Source: Bradyrhizobium sp. CB1717 (GTDB taxonomy: Bacteria > Pseudomonadota > Alphaproteobacteria > Rhizobiales > Xanthobacteraceae). Taken from it: a stretch of 64,000 bases of DNA. Both the position numbers and the translations under genes were made by a program. The notes below the pieces were generated by a model, which saw only the letters and a program-made list of their open reading frames with translations, was not told the origin of the DNA and made no database searches. Below, in pieces: positions 7,090 to 14,973 of the stretch. Each line of letters starts with the position of its first letter. Within the stretch, counting starts at the first letter, position 1. The DNA lies in assembly GCF_029714325.1 (NCBI RefSeq), contig NZ_CP121666.1:558001-622000 (forward strand), read 5' to 3'.

Positions 7090-8996
7090 TGAACAAGCCT
7101 CGCTTCAATGACTGCGCTGGTCCATTGTCTCAGCGAAGATCGGTCGATGTCACTCCAGCCTCGACGACTTCCATCGATGATCCGATCAATTTTGCAGCTG
7201 TGATCATAGCGATCCTCTCCGCGAAAGCCGATACTCGCCGTATAAATGAGGTCCCCCCCGTCGGGAGTCGACAGACGGAGCGCCGCGATTTGACGAGTCG
7301 AGTTGAATAGCACCTGATTGGGCCCGGGATTGAGCTTGTCTGCGGTCGCCGTCCCGATTATCATGTCGGGAATTCCGGCGATCAATTTGTTGAGACAGAT
7401 TGCTTCTTCGCGTAGCCGCTGAATCGCCGGTAGCAGCGCTGTCCATAGCTTCCGAAAGAAGTTTTCGCGTTGCACCGCTGAATGGTCACCGCCGGAATCC
7501 AGGTGTCTAAAAGCGGTTTCAAAGACCGTGAAGTAGATTTCGCGCTCCAGCCATTCCAGTCGACGATGCGCTTGGCTTACAAGGTCGGTCAGCCAGCGTG
7601 GAGATTTGCTAGAATCGATATCCTCGTGGCCGCGGACAAAGACGCGAAAGCGTTCTTTGGCATCGAGAAGCTCCCGAGATTCATCATCCTCAAAACGGCG
7701 ATGATGCAATCGAACGCATTTTTCGACAAATCTAACGCCTGGGTCATCGAATTCATACTCCCATCTCTCACCGAACGGCGCAATGCTGACGCGCCCCTGC
7801 GCCACCATCCGATCATAATGTGGAGTGCCCCAGTAAATATTCATCTTGTTCTGAAGGTGCTGAACCTTCGCGTATCCTGTGCCCTTCACCCAGGCGAACT
7901 GCTGCTTCAGTTCAGCCAAGGTCATTTCCGGATCGAACATGATGTATCCCATGTTGATCTGAAACGGCTCAAAGCTCGATTTCTTGAGTTCTTCGATTGC
8001 GTTGTTGTTGTCGGCCACCGTGGTCCCTTTGTCCCAGCGTTGCAGCACCGAATCAACGCCGGCCTCGAAACCGATGAAGATGCGGTGCATACCCGATCGC
8101 TTCATCTTGCTCAGTAGATTCTGATTGAGGGTATCGGCGCGCATCTCCGCGTAGAAATTGATGTCCAGCCGCTTGTCCCAGATAAGGTCGCAAAACTCCT
8201 CGACCCAACGAACTCCCTTTCGGGATGGAATCAAGAAGATGTCGTCGACAAACGAAAAGCGTTGGATGCCGTAGTCGTTGATGATCTTTTCAATCTCGCT
8301 AACGACGTTTCCTGGTGTCCGTCGCACCACCGCGCGGTTACCGTAGATCTGGTGAATCGAGCAGAAGGTGCAGGCGGCGTAGCATCCCCTGGAGGCGACG
8401 ATATAGGCCGACGCCTCGGCGGCACCGGTGGTCTTCATCACATAACGGAGGTCGTCGCGCAGGGGAAAATTCAAGTCATCGAGGTTTCCGATTCGCGCGC
8501 GCGGGTCGTTACGCACGATGCCGCCATCTCTGCGAAACGTGACGCCAAGCATGTCGTCGAGTGGAATCTGGTCGCGCACACGCGTCGCGAGTTCAACGAT
8601 AGCGTTTTCACCCTCCCCTCTGACAACGGAATCGATGTCCGGACAATCTTCAAGGAGTTTGATGTCGGCTGCTGTTGCGAGAACGCCGCCGATGGTGATG
8701 TGCATATCCGGCCGACTACGTTTCAATAGGCGCGCAATGTCCTTGGCGGCCCGGTAGGTTCGCTGGGATTTGCACGACAACCCAACCAAGCCGACGTCGT
8801 CGTCGATCGCGAGCAAGTCGGCGACTTCGTTTGGATCAAGAAATTGCAGCTCGGCGTTGATGGACCGATACTTGATTCTGGCATGATGGAGCGCTGCCGA
8901 CAGATATCCTAGTGCCAGGCTTTCGCGAAACTTCAGCCTGTTTTTATTCTGCGCTTCCGTCAGAAATGGGTGAATGAGTCCCACGGAGAATCCCAT
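7086..8996 (-). CDS. B12-binding domain radical SAM protein
   Basis: A 636-residue class B-like radical SAM enzyme. Residues about 1-140 form a cobalamin-binding Rossmann domain (GLVGLSCKS, ITIGG, VVRGEGE). The radical SAM core follows with the cluster motif RGCYAACTFCS (CX3CX2C, about 205-215), then FSFVDDIF and FIGFEAG. A C-terminal region of about 250 residues has no clear family. Enzymes of this type perform methylation at unactivated carbon, ring contraction or other radical steps on natural products. ATG 8996 is preceded by AGGAGG at 4-5 bases, better than the TTG at 9011. It is the first gene of the minus-strand operon and is divergent from the Ser-rich peptide gene. Confidence 0.88.
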   Translation of the reverse strand: MGFSVGLIHPFLTEAQNKNRLKFRESLALGYLSAALHHARIKYRSINAELQFLDPNEVADLLAIDDDVGLVGLSCKSQRTYRAAKDIARLLKRSRPDMHITIGGVLATAADIKLLEDCPDIDSVVRGEGENAIVELATRVRDQIPLDDMLGVTFRRDGGIVRNDPRARIGNLDDLNFPLRDDLRYVMKTTGAAEASAYIVASRGCYAACTFCSIHQIYGNRAVVRRTPGNVVSEIEKIINDYGIQRFSFVDDIFLIPSRKGVRWVEEFCDLIWDKRLDINFYAEMRADTLNQNLLSKMKRSGMHRIFIGFEAGVDSVLQRWDKGTTVADNNNAIEELKKSSFEPFQINMGYIMFDPEMTLAELKQQFAWVKGTGYAKVQHLQNKMNIYWGTPHYDRMVAQGRVSIAPFGERWEYEFDDPGVRFVEKCVRLHHRRFEDDESRELLDAKERFRVFVRGHEDIDSSKSPRWLTDLVSQAHRRLEWLEREIYFTVFETAFRHLDSGGDHSAVQRENFFRKLWTALLPAIQRLREEAICLNKLIAGIPDMIIGTATADKLNPGPNQVLFNSTRQIAALRLSTPDGGDLIYTASIGFRGEDRYDHSCKIDRIIDGSRRGWSDIDRSSLRQWTSAVIEARLVQ

Positions 8997-9077
8997 CGTC
9001 CCTCCTTGCAACTTTCATCAGCGTCTCAAATCCCATGCCGGAGAAATCCTAGCTGTCGTCGGCTTGAAAGCTATCGG

Positions 9078-9107
9078 TTGATCGCGAGCAAGGGACTCCG
9101 GTCTAAT
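9078..9107 (+). promoter_or_regulatory. Candidate promoter for the peptide gene
   Basis: TTGATC (9078-9083) and TCTAAT (9102-9107), 18 bp apart, resemble a sigma-70 promoter. It lies 84 bp before the peptide start in the 194-bp gap between two divergent gene groups. It is matched by eye only, and spacing and -35 quality are moderate. Confidence 0.25.
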
Positions 9108-9190
9108 TCAAAAGCAGGTTGCAGCAGGTGCATTATACATGTAAGCTTAGAAGCCGCCAGACACCTGTTTTCTGAAAATGGGAGTTGCCA

Positions 9191-9505
9191 ATGAAGGATA
9201 AGGATAGTGCCAAAGCCTCGTTGAAATCCGCGGTGACCGACAGTGCCATGGTCTCTTTAGCGTCCATGTCGACGGACAGTGCAGCAGTTTCGATCCGGGT
9301 ACCCTTGGCCGAACTTGCTTCCAAGCTTTCGGCGCTTTCTTCAATATCGAAGTCGGCTGTCGTCCACATTCACGGAAAGCCGAGAATGATAGCCTCGGTG
9401 GTAGCGTCGCTTAGCAAGAGGGTATCACACGTGTCTGCCCGGATCGGGTTTTCAGCGACTGATTCGGTTGCGGCTGGCATTTCCGGACGGAAGCCGGTGA
9501 AGTAA
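9191..9505 (+). CDS. Serine-rich repeat peptide, candidate precursor
   Basis: A 104-residue protein with 23 serines and no Cys, Trp or Tyr. The N-terminal third holds three 12-residue repeats starting at D5, D17 and D29 (pattern DSAxxS[LI]); a partial TDS copy sits near residue 90. The middle is LS/AS-rich, the remainder basic (RV, KR, GRKPVK end). ATG 9191 has GGGAG eight bases upstream; the frame also opens from TTG 9185. No signal peptide or membrane helix is evident. The nucleotidyltransferase gene follows 18 bp later, and an HprK-like Ser kinase and radical SAM enzyme lie across the divergent promoter. A modified-peptide precursor or a Ser-bearing carrier scaffold are both possible; no family is recognised. 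The opposite strand is also open here (9133-9369) but lacks a ribosome site. Confidence 0.6.
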   Translation: MKDKDSAKASLKSAVTDSAMVSLASMSTDSAAVSIRVPLAELASKLSALSSISKSAVVHIHGKPRMIASVVASLSKRVSHVSARIGFSATDSVAAGISGRKPVK

Positions 9506-9523
9506 GAAAATCCGGTTTATTAG

Positions 9524-10531
9524 ATGTCAGATTGGCGAGCAGCCGCTCGTGGTTTATTGCGTTGGACGATGACCGGCCAACTCTCTTGTGCCGTCGACGA
9601 TTGTTTCAGGCATGTTGATGCCCTTAGGGAAAAAGGTTTGGATAGCCTTTACTATCTCGCCTTTGAGCCCGACAGTCACGTGCAGCGCCTTTATGACGAG
9701 GTCTGGCGGAAGCAAAAAGCAGCTTACCTGCAAGTTCAGAAAGAAGCTGCATCCGCCGGCATCGAAAGCCTTGTTTTTAAGGGGGCGGCACTAACGGACC
9801 GCTGGTACGGGCGTCCGCTAGGTTGCATGGCCGATGTCGATCTCCTTGTGCATAAGGATGCGGTTATTGCGACGATCAAAATACTTTACGATTTAGGTTA
9901 CAGGCCTAGTGAATTTCATGGCGACCACGGTGTCCTCAGATTGCGCAGTCAAGCCGAGATCTTGCACCACGAAGCGCAGCATTACGAACTGGTGCCGTAC
10001 AACAGACTTGAACCGATCGAACTGTCGGGGGCAGAAATTTCCGCAATTCAGGGGGTCCATCGTCATGCTATTCGTCTTATTGACGGCCGGCCTCAGGTTC
10101 TGATGGAAGTCGACCTTCATCACGGCGTCGCCACTGATATGGACTGCGACTTCTTTTTTGACCGCGCAGTAACCGGCCCGCATGGGCGTACGTTCTCTGA
10201 TTCCGATCACCTCTGGTTCGGCTTGAGCAGGCTCTACGCCGAGGTCGCGCTGTATGGAAAGCAGTCTTTGCGCGATTTTGGATATCTTGCGCCGTTGTTG
10301 ACGCGTGGGAGCTTGGATTGGAGCCTGATCGCGAACATGGCGGCCGAGCATGAGCTCAGGCCCGCGCTCTTTTACTTCCTGAGCTTTCTGGATGATCTCG
10401 CTGGCCACGTGGTTGATCCCAGTGTTCTTGACGCATTGTCTCCGCGCCGTGGTCTCCGATATCGAGATTGGGGCTGGCAGCTTGGGAAGCTTTTTGACAC
10501 AGTAGAGCCACCGCCAAACATTTGGTGTTAG
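9524..10531 (+). CDS. Nucleotidyltransferase family protein (NTP_transf_5-like)
   Basis: A 335-residue protein of the nucleotidyltransferase-fold family often seen in lasso-peptide and capsule clusters. LVFKGAALTDRWYG (about 84-97) and the metal-binding motif ADVDLLV (about 103-109) match that family. The C-terminal 200 residues are helical and typical of it. In RiPP clusters, proteins of this family accompany HprK-like kinases, and here that kinase lies in the divergent operon. A role could be transfer of a nucleotide to a phosphorylated product or peptide. It begins 18 bp after the peptide gene and overlaps the upstream part of the next gene's possible starts, so the three plus-strand genes look like one transcript. 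Confidence 0.75.
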   Translation: MSDWRAAARGLLRWTMTGQLSCAVDDCFRHVDALREKGLDSLYYLAFEPDSHVQRLYDEVWRKQKAAYLQVQKEAASAGIESLVFKGAALTDRWYGRPLGCMADVDLLVHKDAVIATIKILYDLGYRPSEFHGDHGVLRLRSQAEILHHEAQHYELVPYNRLEPIELSGAEISAIQGVHRHAIRLIDGRPQVLMEVDLHHGVATDMDCDFFFDRAVTGPHGRTFSDSDHLWFGLSRLYAEVALYGKQSLRDFGYLAPLLTRGSLDWSLIANMAAEHELRPALFYFLSFLDDLAGHVVDPSVLDALSPRRGLRYRDWGWQLGKLFDTVEPPPNIWC

Positions 10532-10536
10532 TGCCT

Positions 10537-11577
10537 ATGCAACAGCCGGGTGATGGGGCATTCCAACGAGCTAACAGTGTTGGTTGCGGCGTGGCCGTGG
10601 TCGGCACGGGATTTGGGTCGAGCCACCTAGCTTTGCTGTCGGAATTGCCATCCTTCAAGCTGCGCTACATCTGCTATAAGAACGATCGTGCTAGGGCTGA
10701 ACTTCTCGCGCACCGTTTTGGCGTGGCTGCTGTTACAGATTCCTATGAGGAGATCATAAAGTCCGATGTTGACTTGGTGGTTTTAGCTACTCCTGTAAGC
10801 TCTCACTACGATCTCGGATCGCGTGCACTAAGGGTAGGCAAGAATATCATCGTCGATAAGCCACTTTGTCTGAATGCTAGTGAAGCTTGGTCGCTCGCCA
10901 AACAAGGTAAGGATCATCGCTGCATGACCTTCTTTCAATGGCGCCATCACCCGGGCTTTAGGGCCATGCACTGGATTGTGAACCAGGCGGTCCTCGGACA
11001 TGTTCATCATATCGATTTACAGTTTCGCCACGACTTCCTCGCAGGTGAGACGGCATGGCCATGGCGACATGTATGGAGCGAAGCGGCTGCAGGCGCGTTC
11101 GCAGATCAGGGCGTTCATTTGCTCGATCTAGCGCACTGGCTCAAACAAGACACTCCAAGGGTAAGGGCTGCGTTTGGTCGCTGCTTGCGAAGTGAACGAA
11201 AGACAACCGACGGCAAGACAGTGGTCGCCGAAACGGAAGATTTCGGGCAGGCGGCCCTTTGTTTCAGCGACGATACGCTCGCGAGTATTTTTGTCTCGAG
11301 ATCAGCGTCCGGATGCAGAGAAATTAGCGCAACCTTGACCGGAGACAGGGGGACGGCACGCCTCCTTGTAAATACTGATAACTCAATCTACAAAATTCAC
11401 GTAGATGCCTCGACCGCAATAGCCTTGCCTGACTTTCCAAACGAGAACCCATATCGCCTTTGGCTTGATGCAGATGCAACTTCCTTTGGCCGCTGTGCCA
11501 GTTTGGTTGATGGAGCAATAGCTCAAGAGCTGCTCGATGGTATTATCGCAAATCTTAGGCACGAGACCGGCTCTTAG
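10537..11577 (+). CDS. Gfo/Idh/MocA family oxidoreductase
   Basis: A 346-residue NAD(P)-dependent dehydrogenase of the glucose-fructose oxidoreductase / inositol dehydrogenase family. The Rossmann motif VAVVGTGFGSSH is at about 19-30, the DKP catalytic-lysine motif (IIVDKPLCLN) at about 111-120, and AFADQGVHLLDLAHWL near 186-201 carries the family's conserved Asp and His. Starts at TTG 10522, GTG 10531 (overlapping the previous TAG) or ATG 10537 are all in frame; I use the ATG, though no strong ribosome site marks any of them. With inositol-phosphate synthase and a phosphatase nearby, an inositol or aminosugar-type substrate is plausible. It is the last gene of the plus-strand group. Confidence 0.85.
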   Translation: MQQPGDGAFQRANSVGCGVAVVGTGFGSSHLALLSELPSFKLRYICYKNDRARAELLAHRFGVAAVTDSYEEIIKSDVDLVVLATPVSSHYDLGSRALRVGKNIIVDKPLCLNASEAWSLAKQGKDHRCMTFFQWRHHPGFRAMHWIVNQAVLGHVHHIDLQFRHDFLAGETAWPWRHVWSEAAAGAFADQGVHLLDLAHWLKQDTPRVRAAFGRCLRSERKTTDGKTVVAETEDFGQAALCFSDDTLASIFVSRSASGCREISATLTGDRGTARLLVNTDNSIYKIHVDASTAIALPDFPNENPYRLWLDADATSFGRCASLVDGAIAQELLDGIIANLRHETGS

Positions 11578-12205
11578 ATTGCCGGAGGGCCCTCCTGTCG
11601 TGCAGAGGGGGCTGACGATCGCAGTGACGTCCCTCTCCCGATCAAACCGGCGGAGAGCGGTCCATCAATTGTTCAAGGTGCCTTATTAAGCTACGCCACA
11701 CCGGCTTGCTGGCCATCAATTGTGTAATTTACTTCCAATCGAGCAGGACGAACGGCTGCGCCCTCGTACGTGGTCGTAATCCGTATTGTTATCTTGTTTT
11801 CCTTCGCTAACTGCTTTCGCCAATTGATCTTCCATGTCCTTGAAGCTGTATCTGCTTCGGCGGTTGCAGCGACTGCGACGTCGGCTGCTGCTTTCTGATA
11901 TGCGAATACTGCCTGACCGATCGAAGTGTATCGGTCGCTGAGGTTATTCTTTGTGGGACAAGCAAGGTGTTACCTAAGGCAAGAAGACACACCAACTAAC
12001 AATGATCATATCTGGCTCAGAGTACGAGCAGCAATCGCCCTCAGGACCTAGCTAGGATCTATTTCATGTCGCGGAACGTATCTTTACGGGCTTGAAGTAG
12101 GCGCTCGATGCTCTCTTGCGGTTATTCGGCGAACTAAATGATCGAAAACCGTCGGCTTTGAATCGAAGACCGAGCCCAGCCAGTAATTCTAAAGGGTTTG
12201 TCAGG
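11578..12205. other. Gap with gene debris at the island end
   Basis: About 630 bp between the dehydrogenase and the integrase. Apart from the broken frame listed at 11691-11969, the minus strand near 12050-12120 reads QESIERLLQARKDTFRDMK then stop, which looks like the C-terminus of a lost gene. No intact gene, RNA or IS end is visible. Confidence 0.4.
11691..11969 (-). pseudogene. Remnant open frame without start codon
   Basis: A 92-codon open frame bounded by stops, with no ATG, GTG or TTG in its first part. It reads like natural protein (for example LSDRYTSIGQAVFAYQKAAA early and ITIRITTTYEG later) and ends LEVNYTIDGQQAGVA. The lack of a start and a stop just upstream suggest a truncated or frameshifted gene. 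No family recognised. Confidence 0.3.
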
Positions 12206-13795
12206 CTATGAATGTGAGGCGGTGCTGGCGCGGGAAATTTGATTGCGCGGAATCATCTCGATCGCTCTCTTGAGCGTCTTTGGCCACTTGGAGCCGTACT
12301 TCTCAGACACCGAACCACTGCCGTGGCCCTGGATGAAATCCGCCACTTGCGCGTGCATGCCGACGTCGCGCGACTGCGACTTCCAGCGGTGCCGCCAGCC
12401 ATGGTTGGGCCAAACGTTGTGATCGACTGGCATGTTCCTGACCCATTCCGCCAGCCGTTCGCCGACCTTCTGATAGTGAGGGTGCGCACCCTTGCCGCCC
12501 CGTGATCGTGCCGGATCGTAGAACAACGGTTTTCCAAATTTCTTGCGCTCTGCCACGTAGGCCCGCAAACCCTGATCGATCAGATGGGAGTGGACCGGGA
12601 CGAGGCGCCTCTTGCGCCCCTTGGTGCGATCCTTCGGCAGGTTGAAGCAGAGGATGCCTTGAACCGTCACCACGTCTGAAGGCAGGAGAGACGTGATCTC
12701 GTTTACCCGCGCGCCCGTATAAGCGCAAATCCAGGGGACCCAGCGCCGGGCCGCGGCCATTTCAACGGAAAGCAAATGCGAGCCCTTCCAGAGGGTCGCG
12801 GCCAGGATGGTGCGAGCGTCCTTGTCGCTAAATCCCTTCTCGTCATCGTCCTTTTCGGTCTCGACATTTCGAACCACGACGCCGGCGACGGGATTGACCG
12901 CCAGCTTGTCCTCGTCAACGAGATATTGGCAGACGGCCTTCAGGGCGGCGAGATGGACGTCCTTGACGGTACGCGGTGCGCGCTTCCTGATCTCTCGCCC
13001 GATCCTGACCTCTTGCCGGAGAAGTGCGTTCTTCCAGTCGATGACCTGCTTTTTCGTCACCTTGGCGAGATTCGAATCCTTGGCCCAGTCCGTGAACTCC
13101 TTGATGACCGGTCGCCACCGCTCCAGGGTCGACGCAGCCAGCCCCGCGGCATCGGCATATTTGTCGAACCAGACTAGGGCATCGAGTTTTTCAGGTTCGG
13201 GCGGCGGATAGCTCGCAGCGTGAGGAGAAGGCGAGAAGTCCCCGTTCGCTGCACGAACCAGATCTGCCGTCGCATGTCCCCTGGCTTTGAAAAAGGCACG
13301 CACGAACATGGTTTGGCTGTTAACGTCGAGCCGCAGCTTTTTCCGCTCTAGGAAGCCCAAAATGTCCTCCCAGTAGGCGAACAGCTGCCAATTGGGTTGC
13401 CAGACGACGGGTTTGGACTTCCTCTTGTGGACTTCTGCCGCTTGGTAGGGCGCGGGAGTAGGATCATTGCCATGCTTTTCGACGTATTCGCGGTAGTATT
13501 CGCCGGCGAGTGCGAATGCCTGCTTCGGGCTGAGCGCCGTCATCGGCAGGTCCTGGGTCACGGGGTCGGGCAGGCCGGCCCGGCGCGCTTCGAACCTTTT
13601 CTCCCATTCGGTGTCCAGCTCGAGGGACAGCGTGGCACAGCGGACGGTGGCGATCCGCTCGTCCTCGGTCTCCAGCGAGCGCCAGATCTCGCCGCGCCCG
13701 ACGATGTCGCGGTAGCGCTGCGGCACCCGCTTGCGCATCCAATAGGATTTGCTTTTCTTGTCACGCAGGACCGGCGCGGGCATACGAATAACCAT
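12206..13795 (-). CDS. Tyrosine-recombinase integrase
   Basis: A 529-residue site-specific integrase. The N-terminus (YWMRKRVPQRYRDIVGRGE) is the short arm-type domain found in many proteobacterial island integrases. A SAM-like core-binding domain spans about 200-310. The catalytic domain shows Arg in YTGARVNEI (about 370), HGWRHRW (the H-x-x-R box, about 475), a following GHGSGS His and the nucleophile Tyr in SEKYGSKW (about 507). All catalytic residues seem intact, so the enzyme is probably active. It points away from a tRNA-Ser 3' end copy about 90 bp upstream, the expected layout for an integrated element. Codon use is GC-rich, unlike the biosynthetic genes further left. Confidence 0.93.
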   Translation of the reverse strand: MVIRMPAPVLRDKKSKSYWMRKRVPQRYRDIVGRGEIWRSLETEDERIATVRCATLSLELDTEWEKRFEARRAGLPDPVTQDLPMTALSPKQAFALAGEYYREYVEKHGNDPTPAPYQAAEVHKRKSKPVVWQPNWQLFAYWEDILGFLERKKLRLDVNSQTMFVRAFFKARGHATADLVRAANGDFSPSPHAASYPPPEPEKLDALVWFDKYADAAGLAASTLERWRPVIKEFTDWAKDSNLAKVTKKQVIDWKNALLRQEVRIGREIRKRAPRTVKDVHLAALKAVCQYLVDEDKLAVNPVAGVVVRNVETEKDDDEKGFSDKDARTILAATLWKGSHLLSVEMAAARRWVPWICAYTGARVNEITSLLPSDVVTVQGILCFNLPKDRTKGRKRRLVPVHSHLIDQGLRAYVAERKKFGKPLFYDPARSRGGKGAHPHYQKVGERLAEWVRNMPVDHNVWPNHGWRHRWKSQSRDVGMHAQVADFIQGHGSGSVSEKYGSKWPKTLKRAIEMIPRNQISRASTASHS

Positions 13796-13886
13796 GGCTG
13801 TGTAGCATCCCTGTGTAGCACCCGGATGCTGCGCAAGCCCTTATCAGACCGGAACAATTTGAACGGACTGACAAAATCCCGCCGAT

Positions 13887-13913
13887 GGGTTAGGAATCCC
13901 TCCCTCTCCGCCA
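13887..13913 (+). other. Putative att site: tRNA-Ser 3' end copy
   Basis: The stretch ends GAATCCCTCCCTCTCCGCCA, which matches the usual 3' end of an alphaproteobacterial tRNA-Ser including T-arm half, acceptor strand and CCA. The expected 5' part of a tRNA is not present in the 90 bp before it, so this is a partial copy. With the integrase next to it, it is best read as the right attachment site; the intact tRNA-Ser should lie at the other end, beyond the left edge of the window. Confidence 0.6.
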
Positions 13914-13948
13914 TATCAAAGACGATGCTTCCAAATAGCTCCGCAAAA

Positions 13949-14860
13949 TCAGCCTGATGCCGGTGCCGCTCGGCCCGCCAGCACCGCCCGCGCCGTCGCC
14001 ACAAACGCCTGCGCCGCCGGCGACAGCGTTCGGCCCTGACGCTGCAGCAGCGACACCGGCCGCGTGAGGGCGGGCCGCACCAACGGCCTTGCGATCAGCG
14101 TCGGAAACTGGTCGGCCGGCAGCATCGTGGCGGGGAGGATGGCGAGGCCAAGGCCCTGCGCGGTCATGGCGAGCGCGGTGTTGATCAGCGTCACTTCATA
14201 GGTTGGATCGAGGCGCTTGCCCTGCGCGCTAAGTGCCTGATCGATCTGCATGCGGATCCGCGTCTCGCGGCGCATCGCGATGGTCGGCAGTTGCGCCAGC
14301 TCGTCCCATGTGAGGGCACGGCGTGCGGCGAAGTCCGCGGTGCGGCGGCCGATGGCGCTGAGGCGGCCGCTTGTCAGCGTCTCGATCGTCATGTCGGCGA
14401 ATTCGCCTTCCACGCTGCCGATCGCGAACTCCGCGTCGGCCGCGCTCAGGCGCGGGACGAGATCGTCGGCGGCAACATCGCGCATGTCGATCTCGATGTC
14501 GGGATGGCTGGCGCGGAATCTTGCGAGCACCAGGGGCAGCAGCGCCGAGGCGGCGCCGGCCGAGGCGAGAAACGCGACGCGGCCGGCGCGGGCCTGCGCG
14601 AGGTCGCGCATCCGGCGCGACAGGCCCTGCGCATCGCTCAGCATGCGCTCGGCGGCGTGGAAGGCTTCGTCGGCGGCCAGCGTCGGCTGCACCGAGCGCG
14701 TGGAGCGGTCGAACAGTTTGACGCCGAGCTGGCTCTCGAGCTGCTGGATCAACAGGCTCGCCGCCGATTGCGTGATTCCGAGCTCGCGGGCGGCCCGCGT
14801 GATGCTGCGTGTCCGGTACACGCCTGTGAAGGCCCGCAATTGGCGCAAGGTGACATTCAT
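13949..14860 (-). CDS. LysR family transcriptional regulator
   Basis: A 303-residue LysR-type regulator. The N-terminal winged HTH (NVTLRQLRAFTGVYRTRSIT, then ELGITQSAASLLIQQLE) is clear, followed by a periplasmic-binding-fold effector domain to the C-terminus. It is divergent from the FAD monooxygenase gene with 113 bp between starts, the classic layout in which the regulator controls the neighbour. Two short inverted repeats lie in the gap. The effector is unknown, perhaps an aromatic acid. It ends 35 bp from the tRNA-Ser copy and so is the first gene of the backbone. Confidence 0.93.
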   Translation of the reverse strand: MNVTLRQLRAFTGVYRTRSITRAARELGITQSAASLLIQQLESQLGVKLFDRSTRSVQPTLAADEAFHAAERMLSDAQGLSRRMRDLAQARAGRVAFLASAGAASALLPLVLARFRASHPDIEIDMRDVAADDLVPRLSAADAEFAIGSVEGEFADMTIETLTSGRLSAIGRRTADFAARRALTWDELAQLPTIAMRRETRIRMQIDQALSAQGKRLDPTYEVTLINTALAMTAQGLGLAILPATMLPADQFPTLIARPLVRPALTRPVSLLQRQGRTLSPAAQAFVATARAVLAGRAAPASG

Positions 14861-14868
14861 AGCAAAAG

Positions 14869-14906
14869 CTCATGAATTGATGAGTTCTTTCCGGCTTATC
14901 GCATAA
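14869..14906. promoter_or_regulatory. Candidate LysR operator region
   Basis: CTCAT-N6-ATGAG (14869-14884) and TTAT-CGC-ATAA (14896-14906) are two inverted repeats in the divergent LysR/monooxygenase gap. Both fit the loose T-N11-A style of LysR sites. Confidence 0.35.
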
Positions 14907-14973
14907 ACGGACCTGCAATAAAATGCATGCTGCGTGGGCAACGAATCCGCGGTGACAAGGGACGGAAACGAAC

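Noticed and set aside
9133..9369. 78-codon minus-strand frame opposite the Ser-rich peptide
   Set aside because: No ribosome site before its ATG, and the plus frame has a good one plus an operon neighbour. Not fully excluded.
13820..13913. Complete tRNA-Ser gene
   Set aside because: Only the 3' end matches; no 5' acceptor strand or anticodon arm could be found upstream, and the T-loop has an extra base.
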